Below are positions 9,498 to 17,236 of a stretch of DNA of 41,989 bases, in pieces. The DNA lies in NCBI GenBank assembly GCA_964609995.1, contig CAZSTI010000006.1, positions 1-41,989 of the forward strand, read 5' to 3'. A program made the translations under genes and the position numbers. The notes under the pieces are model-generated. The model searched no databases, had not been told where the DNA came from, and worked only from the letters and a program-made list of their open reading frames with translations. Every line of letters starts with the position of its first letter. Positions within the stretch are counted from its first letter, which is position 1. This stretch comes from JAAYGD01 sp964609995 (GTDB lineage Bacteria; Bacillota_I; Bacilli_A; RF39; UBA660).

Positions 9498-10335
9498 TGT
9501 TGTAGTAGTTGGTGCTGGAATATCTGGTATGACCTCTGCAATATATTTAAAAAGAGCTAATATTAATGTTGCTATTATTGAAAGTACAGCTCCTGGTGGT
9601 CAATTAAATAGAGTAAACAATATTGATAATTATCCAGGAATATTAAGTATTGATGGACCATCTTTAGCTTTTAATGTTTTTTCTCAAATGCAAGAATTAA
9701 GTGTTCCATATATATATGGAAAAGTAATAAAAATAAATAAAGAAAAAGATTTTACTATAGTAACAAATAAAGAAGAAATTAGATGTAAATCAATTATACT
9801 AGCAACTGGCAGGAAACCAATTGAAACGGGGCTAGATATTGAAAAAAAATTATTAGGAAATGGAATTAGCTATTGTTCTATATGCGATGGCAATCTTTAT
9901 AAAGATAAAGTAGTTGGAGTATATACCAATAATGAAGAGGGTATAGAAGAAGCTAAATATTTATCTAATATATGTTCAAAAGTATATATAGTTGGTATAA
10001 AGGGAGACAATATAAATAATATAGAATATTATAATAATACAATTGATTCTATAAAGGAAAAAGATGGTAAAATAGAAAGCATATTAGTAAACAATAACGA
10101 AATTAAAATAGATGGATTGTTTGTGCTTTTAGGCAGTTATCCTTCAACTGATTATATTGATTTAAAAAAACATGATGATTATATAGTTGTTAATCAACAT
10201 ATGGAGACAAGTGAAAAAGGAATTTACGCTTGTGGTGATGCTACATATAAGGGCTTATATCAAGTTTCTACTGCGGTTGGCGATGGAGCAACTGCTGCAA
10301 ATAGTGCAATAAAATATATTAATAATAGGGAGTAA
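9481..10335 (+). CDS. Thioredoxin-reductase-like flavoprotein without a recognisable NADPH site
   Basis: A 284-residue protein of the low-molecular-weight thioredoxin reductase fold. The FAD-binding GAGISG is at residues 11-16, the ATGRKP turn follows, the redox pair is C132-S-I-C135-D-G, and the second FAD motif is YACGDA near the C-terminus. The region that normally binds NADPH should read GGGxSA and then HRR. At residues 146-153 it reads GVYTNNEE, and the HRR stretch is absent, giving VGIKGDN instead. This matches what is known of ferredoxin-linked flavin thioredoxin reductases (FFTR type) of clostridia, which lack pyridine-nucleotide binding. The electron donor is therefore inferred, not seen. 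The ribosome site GAGGAG lies within the end of lgt. It is shorter than classic TrxB (about 310 residues), consistent with the lost site. Confidence 0.85.
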   Translation: MKSSFDVVVVGAGISGMTSAIYLKRANINVAIIESTAPGGQLNRVNNIDNYPGILSIDGPSLAFNVFSQMQELSVPYIYGKVIKINKEKDFTIVTNKEEIRCKSIILATGRKPIETGLDIEKKLLGNGISYCSICDGNLYKDKVVGVYTNNEEGIEEAKYLSNICSKVYIVGIKGDNINNIEYYNNTIDSIKEKDGKIESILVNNNEIKIDGLFVLLGSYPSTDYIDLKKHDDYIVVNQHMETSEKGIYACGDATYKGLYQVSTAVGDGATAANSAIKYINNRE

Positions 10336-10336
10336 A

Positions 10337-11278
10337 ATGTCGTTTACATTTAAGGTAAAAGAAGAAATAATGAACCAAAATTTGAGTAAAGTTGAAAAAA
10401 TATCTTTTCTTTCAGCTTTTTTAAGAAATAATGCTGTTGTAGAAACAGATAGAATATTAATTGAAACAGATAATGGAGACATTTCTAATTTCCTTTTTAA
10501 TATAATTAATGATATATATAATACTAGAGCAAAAATAACAGTAAGAAAAAAATATAATTTTAAAGATATATATGCTTATATTTTAGAAATAAAAATAAAA
10601 AAAGATGAAATATTAAAAGATACTTGCATTGTTAATGATAAAGGAATATTTCTTAATATTCCAAAAGAGTATATATATAATGGAGATGAAGAGAAAATAG
10701 CGTACTTAATGGGATTGTTCCTATCTTCGGCTTCAATTAATGACCCCAAATCATCTACTTATCACTTGGAATTTTCTTTAGATGATTATGAATACTCTAT
10801 ATTTATATGTGAATTATTAGATGGTTTTATGTTAAATAGTAAATTAATTGAAAGAAAAAACAATTTTGTAGTTTATATAAAAGAAGGAGAAAAAATAGGG
10901 GATTTCTTAAGAATTATAAAAGCAAGTAATTCGGTTATGTATTTTGAAGATATAAGAATATATAAAGATTATAAAAACATGGTTAATAGATTAAATAATT
11001 GTGAGCAGGCTAATGTGGAAAAAACATTTAGATCCGCTAATAGCCAATTGGAAGATATAGAAATTATTGAAAAAAATATTGATTTAGATAGTTTGGATTC
11101 AAAATTGATAGAAATTATTAAATTTAGAAAAAAATATAATGAACTTTCACTTCAAGAATTAAGCAAGAAGATTGAATTGGAAACTGGTAAAAAAGTTACT
11201 AAATCGGGAATAAATCATAGACTTAGAAAGATTAAAGAAATTGCAAATAAATTAAGAAGACATGATATTAAAGAATAA
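10337..11278 (+). CDS. whiA: DNA-binding protein WhiA
   Basis: A 313-residue protein of the WhiA family, found only in Gram-positive bacteria: sporulation regulator in Streptomyces, cell-division and chromosome-segregation factor in Bacillus. The N-terminal half is a degenerate LAGLIDADG-type domain (LMGLFLSSASIND near residue 125). The C-terminal half holds the helix-turn-helix, with the family stretch NNCEQANVEKT and a final KSGINHRLRKI helix. It starts one base after the previous stop, with AGGGAG overlapping that stop. Being next to parA/parB fits a link to division and segregation. The usual yvcJ and yvcK neighbours are not here. Confidence 0.95.
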   Translation: MSFTFKVKEEIMNQNLSKVEKISFLSAFLRNNAVVETDRILIETDNGDISNFLFNIINDIYNTRAKITVRKKYNFKDIYAYILEIKIKKDEILKDTCIVNDKGIFLNIPKEYIYNGDEEKIAYLMGLFLSSASINDPKSSTYHLEFSLDDYEYSIFICELLDGFMLNSKLIERKNNFVVYIKEGEKIGDFLRIIKASNSVMYFEDIRIYKDYKNMVNRLNNCEQANVEKTFRSANSQLEDIEIIEKNIDLDSLDSKLIEIIKFRKKYNELSLQELSKKIELETGKKVTKSGINHRLRKIKEIANKLRRHDIKE

Positions 11279-11282
11279 AACG

Positions 11283-11311
11283 TTTTCAAAAGTCTTTTTT
11301 TTTGATAAAAT
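11283..11311 (+). promoter_or_regulatory. Probable promoter of parA-parB
   Basis: TTTTCA (11283-11288) and TAAAAT (11306-11311), spacing 17, just after whiA. A run of nine T within the spacer is not preceded by a convincing hairpin, so it is read as spacer DNA and not as a terminator. Confidence 0.45.
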
Positions 11312-11340
11312 ATATTTATACTTATAGAGGATGTGGTAAT

Positions 11341-12126
11341 GTGGGCAAAATAATATCTATAGTAAATCAAAAAGGTGGTGTTGGTAAAACAACCACTAGT
11401 ATTAACTTGGCTGCTTGTTTGGGTTTTTTAGGAAAGAAAACTTTACTTATAGATTTAGATCCTCAAGGAAATTCTTCAACTGGAGTAGGAATTAATAAAG
11501 GAGATGCATCAACAAGTATCTACGATGTTATGACGGATAAAGAAGAAGTATCAAAATCTATTCAAAAAACCAAATATAAAAATTTAGATATTATACCGGC
11601 AACTATTAATTTGGCAGGTATGGATATAGAATTATTAAATAAGAGCGCAAAAGATCCTAGTTTTATAAAAACTTCTCAATTAAAAAAACATATTTTAATT
11701 TTAAAAAATTATTATGATTACGTTTTAATTGATTGCCCTCCATCTTTGGGATTATTAACCACTAACGCATTGGTTGCATCAGACTCAGTAATAATACCTG
11801 TTCAATGTGAATTCTTTGCGCTAGAGGGAATTATGCAATTACTAAATACAATAATGTTGGTACAAAAAAATCTAAACCCTAAACTGGATATAGAGGGTGT
11901 GTTATTAACTATGCTTGACTCTAGAACTAAATTAGGAATAGAAGTTGTAACCGAAATTAGAGGATATTTTAAAGAAAGAGTATACGATACATTAATACCA
12001 AGATTAGTTAAATTATCAGAAGCCCCTTCTTATGGAAAACCAATTCATGTATACGATCCAAATAGTAGAGGAACAGATGCTTATTTGAACCTAGCAAAGG
12101 AAGTGATTTTTAGAAATGGAAAATAA
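11341..12126 (+). CDS. parA: Chromosome partitioning ATPase ParA (Soj)
   Basis: A 261-residue protein. The GTG at 11341 is chosen as start: AGAGGA (11326-11331) lies nine bases upstream and the next residues GKIISIVNQ are the family N-terminus. An upstream TTG at 11302 would add 13 residues with no family match. The deviant Walker A KGGVGKTTT, the LIDLDPQGN motif and the IDCPPSLG motif are intact. ParA/Soj drives segregation with ParB and controls DnaA in Bacillus. It overlaps parB by 11 bases, so the pair is translationally coupled. Confidence 0.95.
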   Translation: MGKIISIVNQKGGVGKTTTSINLAACLGFLGKKTLLIDLDPQGNSSTGVGINKGDASTSIYDVMTDKEEVSKSIQKTKYKNLDIIPATINLAGMDIELLNKSAKDPSFIKTSQLKKHILILKNYYDYVLIDCPPSLGLLTTNALVASDSVIIPVQCEFFALEGIMQLLNTIMLVQKNLNPKLDIEGVLLTMLDSRTKLGIEVVTEIRGYFKERVYDTLIPRLVKLSEAPSYGKPIHVYDPNSRGTDAYLNLAKEVIFRNGK

Positions 12127-12991
12127 AAGAAGAGCTTTAGGAAAAGGATTGGAAGAATTATTTAATTCTGAAAGTTTAGAGATAGAAAAAATAGAAGAAA
12201 GAATTTTGCAAGAAGCAACAAAAGATGAAATAGTTGAAATAAGATTAGATGAATTAAGAAAGAATCCCTACCAACCTAGAAAGGTATTTGATGAGGATTC
12301 ACTTAGAGAGTTATCTGAATCAATTAAAAATTATGGGGTTTTTCAACCAATAATAGTTAAGAAGAGTATTAGAGGATATGAAATAATTGCGGGAGAAAGA
12401 AGAGTTAGAGCAAGTAGAATGGCTGGATTAGAAACAATTCCTGCCTTAATAAGAGATTTTTCCGATGAACAAATGATGCAAATAGCATTATTAGAAAATC
12501 TTCAAAGAGAGGATTTAACTGCTATTGAAGAGGCCAATGCATATAAGGAAATAATTTCTTCTTTACAAATAACACAAGATGATTTAGCAATTAAGATTGG
12601 AAAAAGTAGAAGTCATGTAACAAATATTTTAGGTTTATTGAACTTACCCACAGTTGTACAAGATATGTTATTAAAAAGAGAAATATCTATGGGACACGCA
12701 AGAGTACTCAGTAAGCTTGAAGACCACTCTCAAATCGAATTGCTTGCAAAAAAAGTTATTGAAGAAAACTTAAGTGTAAGAAATTTAGAATCCTTAGTTG
12801 ATAACAATTATAAAAGAAAGGTAATAATAAATAGAGTACCAAAACCAGTAGAATATAAATATATAGAAGAAGCCTTAAAAGATAAATTAGATGCTTCGGT
12901 TTTTGTTAATAATAATAAAATACAAATTAAATATGAATCAAAAGAAGATTTAAATAGAATATTGGAAATATTAGAGATAGATATTAAATGA
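12116..12991 (+). CDS. parB: ParB/Spo0J CTP-dependent centromere-binding protein
   Basis: A 291-residue protein. The ParA-contact N-terminus has the family motif KRALGKGLEELF. The NPYQPRKVFDE block and the CTP-binding GERRVRAS motif (GERR at residues 93-96) are intact, followed by the helix-turn-helix region (TQDDLAIKIGKSRSHVTN) and a C-terminal dimerisation domain. ParB binds parS, slides as a CTP clamp and loads SMC. No consensus parS palindrome was found in this window on reading through it. It ends in TGA. Confidence 0.95.
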   Translation: MENKRRALGKGLEELFNSESLEIEKIEERILQEATKDEIVEIRLDELRKNPYQPRKVFDEDSLRELSESIKNYGVFQPIIVKKSIRGYEIIAGERRVRASRMAGLETIPALIRDFSDEQMMQIALLENLQREDLTAIEEANAYKEIISSLQITQDDLAIKIGKSRSHVTNILGLLNLPTVVQDMLLKREISMGHARVLSKLEDHSQIELLAKKVIEENLSVRNLESLVDNNYKRKVIINRVPKPVEYKYIEEALKDKLDASVFVNNNKIQIKYESKEDLNRILEILEIDIK

Positions 12992-12997
12992 GGAAAT

Positions 12998-13177
12998 ATG
13001 AAAGATTATAAAGAAGGGTCTATTGTTGTGATGAAAAAACAACACCCATGTGGAGAAAATAAATGGGAAGTAATTAGAACAGGAATAGATATTAAATTAA
13101 GATGTACAAAATGTGATAGAATAGTAATGATTAATAGAGTTGATTTTGAAAAAAGATTAAAGAAAGTGGTTGAATAA
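12998..13177 (+). CDS. DUF951 small zinc-ribbon protein
   Basis: A 59-residue protein. It starts at the ATG at 12998, six bases after the parB stop, with AGGAAA as ribosome site. It shows the DUF951 pattern: a basic start, HPCG followed by W after about five residues, then CTKC in a TGxDxxLxC context, and a basic C-terminus. The three Cys and one His could bind one metal ion. DUF951 genes sit between parB and ychF in many Bacillota, as here. The function is unknown. Confidence 0.88.
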   Translation: MKDYKEGSIVVMKKQHPCGENKWEVIRTGIDIKLRCTKCDRIVMINRVDFEKRLKKVVE

Positions 13178-13178
13178 T

Positions 13179-14729
13179 ATGGAAGAAGAAAAAAACGATA
13201 AAAAGAAGGCCTGGTTTAATAATGCAATAATATTTTTTGTTTTTGCAATTATTGTTGTATTTATATTAAGCATAATTGGGTCTTTATTTAATTGGGAAGG
13301 TACTTATCTTGTAAAGAATGCAATTAGTGGTAATTTGGAATCAAAATTGATATCTGTTGAATCTTTGTTTTCAAGAGAAGGAATTAGGTATATTGTTGGA
13401 AATGTAGTATCTAATTTTATTAGTTTTAAACCTTTAGCTATGTTCTTATTTATTTTGATAGGTATAGGTTTTGCAGAAAAAACGGGGTTATTTTCATACA
13501 TGTTTCAATCTTGGACAAGTAAAATTAATAAATTTTGGTTAACATTTATTGTTGTTTTAATTTCAATATTGTCAAACTTAATTGGAGAAGTTGCATTTAC
13601 TTTAATAATACCAATCTCTGCCATATTGTTTTTAGCGAATAATAGAAATCCTATTGTTGCAATTTTCGCTTCATTTATTGGAATTACTACAGGAACAGGA
13701 ATAAATTTTATTGTTTCTCAAATTAGCTATGATGCTATAAATAATATATTAATTGGAGCAAAAATAATCGATCCTACTTATGGATTTAATATTAATAGCG
13801 GTTTGTTTTTTGGAATTATTGGTTCAATATCTTTAGCTTTTTTAATTACTTATATAACTGAAAAATTTACTTCTAAGAGATTATCTAAATATAAGATTGA
13901 AGAAGTATTAGATGAAGATATAATTCCTAAAAATAAAAAGAAAAAAGCAATGTTTTTATGTATGATTATTTCTGTAGTTTTAAGTATATTTTTTGTATAT
14001 ATGTTGGTTCCAACTGGAGCACCTTTATCAGGATTACTATTAGATTATCAAGAAAAAGATACTCTTTCAAGAATATTTAGTCCAAATTCTTATGTGGCTG
14101 AAGGATTATCATTTATAATATTGTCTATGTTACTTATATGTGGTTGGATTTATGGATCAATTACAGGAACTTTAAAAAATAATAAAAACATTCCAAACTA
14201 TTTGTTTAGTTCATTAAATAATTTAAGTGGTGTATTAATTCTTTTGTTTTTTGCATCTCAATTGATTGCGTTGTTTCAAAAAAGCAATATCGGTACAGTA
14301 TTTACTATTTGGATTGCGGATTTAATCGCAGGTTTGAATGTTTCAAGTTTACCCCTAATTTTAATCTTTTTCTTGCTAATATTAGTAGTAAACATTATTG
14401 AACCTTCGTCAATTACTAAAGTAGCAATTTTAGGCCCTATAGTAACTCAAAAGTTTATGAAATCAAATGTTAGTCCTGAATTTATGAATGTAGTTTATAA
14501 ACTTGGTGAAACTACTTCTGATATAATAACTCCTCTTTTTCCTTATTTTATTGTATTTTTAGGAGTTATATTAATATATTCTAAGAAGAATGAAAAAATA
14601 AAAATTAGAGATATATACAAATTATTATTACCATATTTTCTTGTAATAACAATATTTTGGTTAATATTTATATTATGCTGGTTTATTATTAATATTCCGA
14701 TTGGTATAGGTGTGTATCCATCATTATAA
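13179..14729 (+). CDS. AbgT-family transporter
   Basis: A 516-residue membrane protein with about ten to twelve hydrophobic segments. The ATG at 13179 is chosen over the TTG at 13170, which overlaps the DUF951 stop. AbgT marks are the RNPIVAIFASFIG segment with a following TGTGINF, and the C-terminal YKLGETTSDIITPLFPY block, which corresponds to the conserved RIGDSxTNIITPLMPY of the family. Known members import p-aminobenzoyl-glutamate (E. coli AbgT) or export sulfonamides (MtrF, YdaH). The substrate here cannot be told from the sequence. No p-aminobenzoyl-glutamate hydrolase (AbgA/AbgB) is adjacent. Confidence 0.82.
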   Translation: MEEEKNDKKKAWFNNAIIFFVFAIIVVFILSIIGSLFNWEGTYLVKNAISGNLESKLISVESLFSREGIRYIVGNVVSNFISFKPLAMFLFILIGIGFAEKTGLFSYMFQSWTSKINKFWLTFIVVLISILSNLIGEVAFTLIIPISAILFLANNRNPIVAIFASFIGITTGTGINFIVSQISYDAINNILIGAKIIDPTYGFNINSGLFFGIIGSISLAFLITYITEKFTSKRLSKYKIEEVLDEDIIPKNKKKKAMFLCMIISVVLSIFFVYMLVPTGAPLSGLLLDYQEKDTLSRIFSPNSYVAEGLSFIILSMLLICGWIYGSITGTLKNNKNIPNYLFSSLNNLSGVLILLFFASQLIALFQKSNIGTVFTIWIADLIAGLNVSSLPLILIFFLLILVVNIIEPSSITKVAILGPIVTQKFMKSNVSPEFMNVVYKLGETTSDIITPLFPYFIVFLGVILIYSKKNEKIKIRDIYKLLLPYFLVITIFWLIFILCWFIINIPIGIGVYPSL

Positions 14730-14744
14730 ATGGGAGGTGTTATA

Positions 14745-15842
14745 ATGAGTTTAAAAGCTGGAATAGTTGGTCTTCCAAATGTAGGTAAATCAACTATGTT
14801 TAATGCTATTACTAAAAAAAATATTTTGGCTGCTAACTATCCTTTTGCGACTATTGATCCAAATGTAGGAGTTGTAATTGTGCCAGATAAGAGAATGCTT
14901 AAATTAGAAGATATGTATGTTCCTGAAAGAACGATTTCTGCTACATATGAATTCATAGATATAGCAGGTTTAATAAAAGGAGCTTCTAAAGGAGAAGGAT
15001 TAGGGAACAAATTTCTAACTCATATTAGAGAAGTTGATGCAATTTGTGAAGTTGTTAGATGCTTTGATGATGATAATATAATTCATGTAGAAAATACAAT
15101 TGATCCTATTAGAGATATTGAAACTTTGGAAATGGAACTTATATTATCTGATTTAGAAATAGTTCAAGCTAGAATTTTGAAAGTTGAAAAAAAAGCTATT
15201 ACTACTAAAGATAAAGATACTATGATTGAGTTAGAATTATTTACTAAAATTAAAGAGGCATTAGATAATAATTTGCCAGCAAGAAAATTAACATATACTA
15301 GTGAAGAAGAAAAAATATTGAAATCATTTGGATTATTATCATTAAAACCAGTAATTTATGTTGCTAATATAAAAGAAGAAGATTTGGTTAATGGTAATAA
15401 ATACATAGATTTGGTAAAAGAATATGCAATGAAAAATAGTTCTGAATGTGTAGTAATGTGTGCTAAAATCGAAAGTGAATTAAGTGAATTAAACGAACAT
15501 GACAAGATGTCGTTTTTGAAAGAATTAGGTATTGAAGATAGTGGATTGGATTTATTAATTAGAGCAACCTATAAACTTCTTGGCTTAGCTACTTTTTTTA
15601 CTGTTGGAACAGATGAAGTTAGGGCTTGGACATATAAGGTAGGAATGAAGGCGCCAGAATGTGCAGGAATTATTCACACCGATTTTGAAAGAGGTTTTAT
15701 TAGAGCCGAAGTAATGACATATGAGGACTTAATTCATTATGGAAGCGAATTAAAAGTTAAAGAAGCAGGAAAAACCAGATTAGAGGGAAAAGAATATATT
15801 ATGAAAGATGGGGATATTTGTCATTTTAGATTTAATGTATAA
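14745..15842 (+). CDS. ychF: Ribosome-binding ATPase YchF
   Basis: A 365-residue Obg-related P-loop protein. The start at 14745 is set by GGGAGGTG (14731-14738); the upstream ATG at 14730 lies on that ribosome site. P-loop GLPNVGKS is at residues 9-16, and the DIAGLIKGASKGEGLGNKF block contains the G3 motif. The nucleotide-specificity motif reads NIKE in place of NKxD, which is the YchF hallmark for ATP use. The C-terminal TGS domain has the family ending DGDICHFRFNV. Length is exactly that of the family. It acts in the cytosol on ribosomes and in stress responses. Confidence 0.96.
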   Translation: MSLKAGIVGLPNVGKSTMFNAITKKNILAANYPFATIDPNVGVVIVPDKRMLKLEDMYVPERTISATYEFIDIAGLIKGASKGEGLGNKFLTHIREVDAICEVVRCFDDDNIIHVENTIDPIRDIETLEMELILSDLEIVQARILKVEKKAITTKDKDTMIELELFTKIKEALDNNLPARKLTYTSEEEKILKSFGLLSLKPVIYVANIKEEDLVNGNKYIDLVKEYAMKNSSECVVMCAKIESELSELNEHDKMSFLKELGIEDSGLDLLIRATYKLLGLATFFTVGTDEVRAWTYKVGMKAPECAGIIHTDFERGFIRAEVMTYEDLIHYGSELKVKEAGKTRLEGKEYIMKDGDICHFRFNV

Positions 15843-15853
15843 TAGTTTTTTTG

Positions 15854-15882
15854 TTTACTTATAATATAATTTTTGTTATAAT
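15854..15882 (+). promoter_or_regulatory. Promoter of the rpsF-ssb-rpsR operon
   Basis: TTTACT (15854-15859) and a perfect TATAAT (15877-15882), spacing 17. Transcription should start near 15889, leaving about 60 bases of leader. Confidence 0.65.
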
Positions 15883-15888
15883 TAACCC

Positions 15889-15949
15889 GAGTATTAATTT
15901 ACTCCTTGCTTTTTTTAATAAAAAGCCGTAGACCGAAAGGAGGTAAAAC
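15889..15949 (+). promoter_or_regulatory. S6:S18-type ribosomal-protein leader in front of rpsF
   Basis: CTCCTT (15902-15907) can pair with AAGGAG of the ribosome site (15937-15942), and GCTTTTT (15908-15914) pairs with AAAAAGC (15920-15926). Between the two stems the 3' strand carries CGTAGACCG, so the CCG motif bound by the S6:S18 complex is displayed in a bulge, as in 16S rRNA. The fold would hide the ribosome site when S6:S18 is in excess, giving autogenous control of rpsF and rpsR. The pairing was read by eye; the link to S6:S18 rests on the known leader. Confidence 0.8.
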
Positions 15950-16237
15950 ATGAAATATGAAATAATGTTCATAGTTAGACCGGATATGGAGGCTGAAGCA
16001 CAAAAAGGACTTTTAAAAACTTTTGATAGTATATTAAAAGACAATGGTGCAAAGGTTGAAACATTCAGAGAACTAGGACAAAAAGAATTATCATATGAAA
16101 TTAAGAATCACAAAAGTGGATTCTATTTTCTATATGAAATTAGTTCAAAAGATTCAAAAGCACAAAAAGAATTTGATCGTATTGCTAATCTTAGCGAAGA
16201 TATTATTCGTCATATGATAATAAATATCAGTAAGTAA
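15950..16237 (+). CDS. rpsF: Ribosomal protein bS6
   Basis: A 95-residue protein of the small subunit that binds 16S rRNA together with S18. The family N-terminus YEIMFIVRP is clear and the central GQKELSYEIKNHKSG block is normal. AAAGGAGG provides a strong ribosome site that is part of the leader hairpin. It is the first gene of the rpsF-ssb-rpsR operon. Confidence 0.96.
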   Translation: MKYEIMFIVRPDMEAEAQKGLLKTFDSILKDNGAKVETFRELGQKELSYEIKNHKSGFYFLYEISSKDSKAQKEFDRIANLSEDIIRHMIINISK

Positions 16238-16249
16238 TAGGAGGAAGTT

Positions 16250-16699
16250 ATGATGAACAAAGTAATGTTAATCGGGAGATTAACAAGAGATCCGGATTTA
16301 AGATATACCCCAAGTAATATTGCTACAGTAACTTTTTCTATTGCGGTAAACAGACCATTCACAAATCAAAGTGGAGTTAGAGAAGCTGATTTTATTAATA
16401 TAATAGCTTGGAGAAAACAAGCAGAAAATGTTAAAAAATATATTACAAAAGGTAGTTTGGTTGCGGTTGAAGGAAGAATCCAAACTAGAAATTATGATGA
16501 TAAAGATGGAAAAAAAGTTTATGTTACTGAAGTTGTTGCAGATACGGTTCAATTTTTAGAACCTAAAGGTCAAAGATCAATGGAAAGTAATAATAATTAC
16601 GAACCACTAGATAATGTTCAAACTACAGATGTTGGAGAAGATCCATACATTGATTTTGGACAAACAGTAGAATTAAGCGATGATGACATTGCATTCTAA
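16250..16699 (+). CDS. ssb: Single-stranded DNA-binding protein
   Basis: A 149-residue protein with an OB-fold domain covering residues 1-105 (NKVMLIGRLTRDPDLRY, then NIIAWRKQAENVKKY), a short polar linker and the acidic C-terminal tip DDDIAF, which recruits partner proteins such as PriA or RecQ. Two adjacent ATG codons (16250 and 16253) are possible starts. The second has the better distance (8 bases) from AGGAGG at 16239-16244, so one residue is uncertain. It sits between rpsF and rpsR, the standard order. Confidence 0.95.
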   Translation: MMNKVMLIGRLTRDPDLRYTPSNIATVTFSIAVNRPFTNQSGVREADFINIIAWRKQAENVKKYITKGSLVAVEGRIQTRNYDDKDGKKVYVTEVVADTVQFLEPKGQRSMESNNNYEPLDNVQTTDVGEDPYIDFGQTVELSDDDIAF

Positions 16700-16711
16700 G
16701 AAGGAGGAATA

Positions 16712-16927
16712 ATGGCAGAGTTTTATAAAAAAAGAAAAAAAGTATGTCAATTATGCCAAGGTAAAACTATAAATTACAAAGATGTTGAAATAATAAAAAA
16801 ATACATTAATGAAAAAGGAAAAATTTTACCTAGAAGAGCTACAGGAGCTTGCGCTAAACATCAAAGAGAAATTGCAACCGAAATTAAAAAAGCTCGTTTT
16901 ATGGCATTTGTACCATTTACTGAATAA
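16712..16927 (+). CDS. rpsR: Ribosomal protein bS18, zinc-binding form
   Basis: A 71-residue partner of S6. It keeps the CxxC pair (CQLC, residues 12-15) and the later CAKH stretch, that is the C+ zinc-ribbon form and not the zinc-independent paralogue. The IPRRATG-like turn appears as LPRRATG. The ribosome site AAGGAGG is strong. It is the last gene of the operon. Confidence 0.95.
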   Translation: MAEFYKKRKKVCQLCQGKTINYKDVEIIKKYINEKGKILPRRATGACAKHQREIATEIKKARFMAFVPFTE

Positions 16928-16955
16928 TTATGGTAAATTGATAGGAAGTGAATAG

Positions 16956-17171
16956 ATGGAAACATTTTTAATAATTATATCTATATTATTAATAACATTA
17001 GTATTATTACAAAGTGCTAAAGCAGAAGGGGCTTCTCAAATAATACAGGGAGGTAATCTTGACTTGTTTAGCAATAGAAAAGAGAGAGGTAGTGAGTTAT
17101 TTATAACTCGTCTAACTCTAATCTTAGGAGTACTATTTTTTGTTATTTGTTTGATTATGTCTTTACAATAA
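16956..17171 (+). CDS. secG: Preprotein translocase subunit SecG
   Basis: A 71-residue membrane protein with two hydrophobic segments (residues 1-20 and about 50-70) joined by a Gly-rich polar loop. The family pattern LLQSAKAEG followed by a GG stretch is present. SecG assists SecYEG-mediated export. Its position just before rnr, smpB and ssrA is the usual one in Bacillota, although another gene (17237) is inserted here. The ribosome site is AGGAAGTG. Confidence 0.9.
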   Translation: METFLIIISILLITLVLLQSAKAEGASQIIQGGNLDLFSNRKERGSELFITRLTLILGVLFFVICLIMSLQ

Positions 17172-17186
17172 CGTAAATGATTGATT

Positions 17187-17216
17187 AAGAACTATATTTT
17201 AGTTCTTTTTTATTTT
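17187..17216 (+). terminator. Terminator after secG
   Basis: An 8-bp inverted repeat AAGAACTA/TAGTTCTT (17187-17194 with 17200-17207), 5-base loop, then a T-rich tail. Confidence 0.8.
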
Positions 17217-17236
17217 ATAATAATAAAGGAGGATGT

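Noticed and set aside
11290..11303. T-run after whiA as a terminator
   Set aside because: No stable inverted repeat precedes it; the bases fit the spacer of the parA promoter better.
12116..12991. Possible use of TGA as Trp codon, as in Mycoplasma
   Set aside because: TGA ends parB, lgt, smpB and essC at positions where the proteins have their normal length, and Trp is coded by TGG throughout.
11300..13180. parS site near parA-parB
   Set aside because: No sequence close to the TGTTNCACGTGAAACA palindrome was found on reading the region.
17211..17236. TATAAT at 17216-17221 as promoter of the HExxH gene
   Set aside because: No -35 box lies at a fitting distance and transcription would start on the ribosome site; leaky read-through of the secG terminator is as likely.
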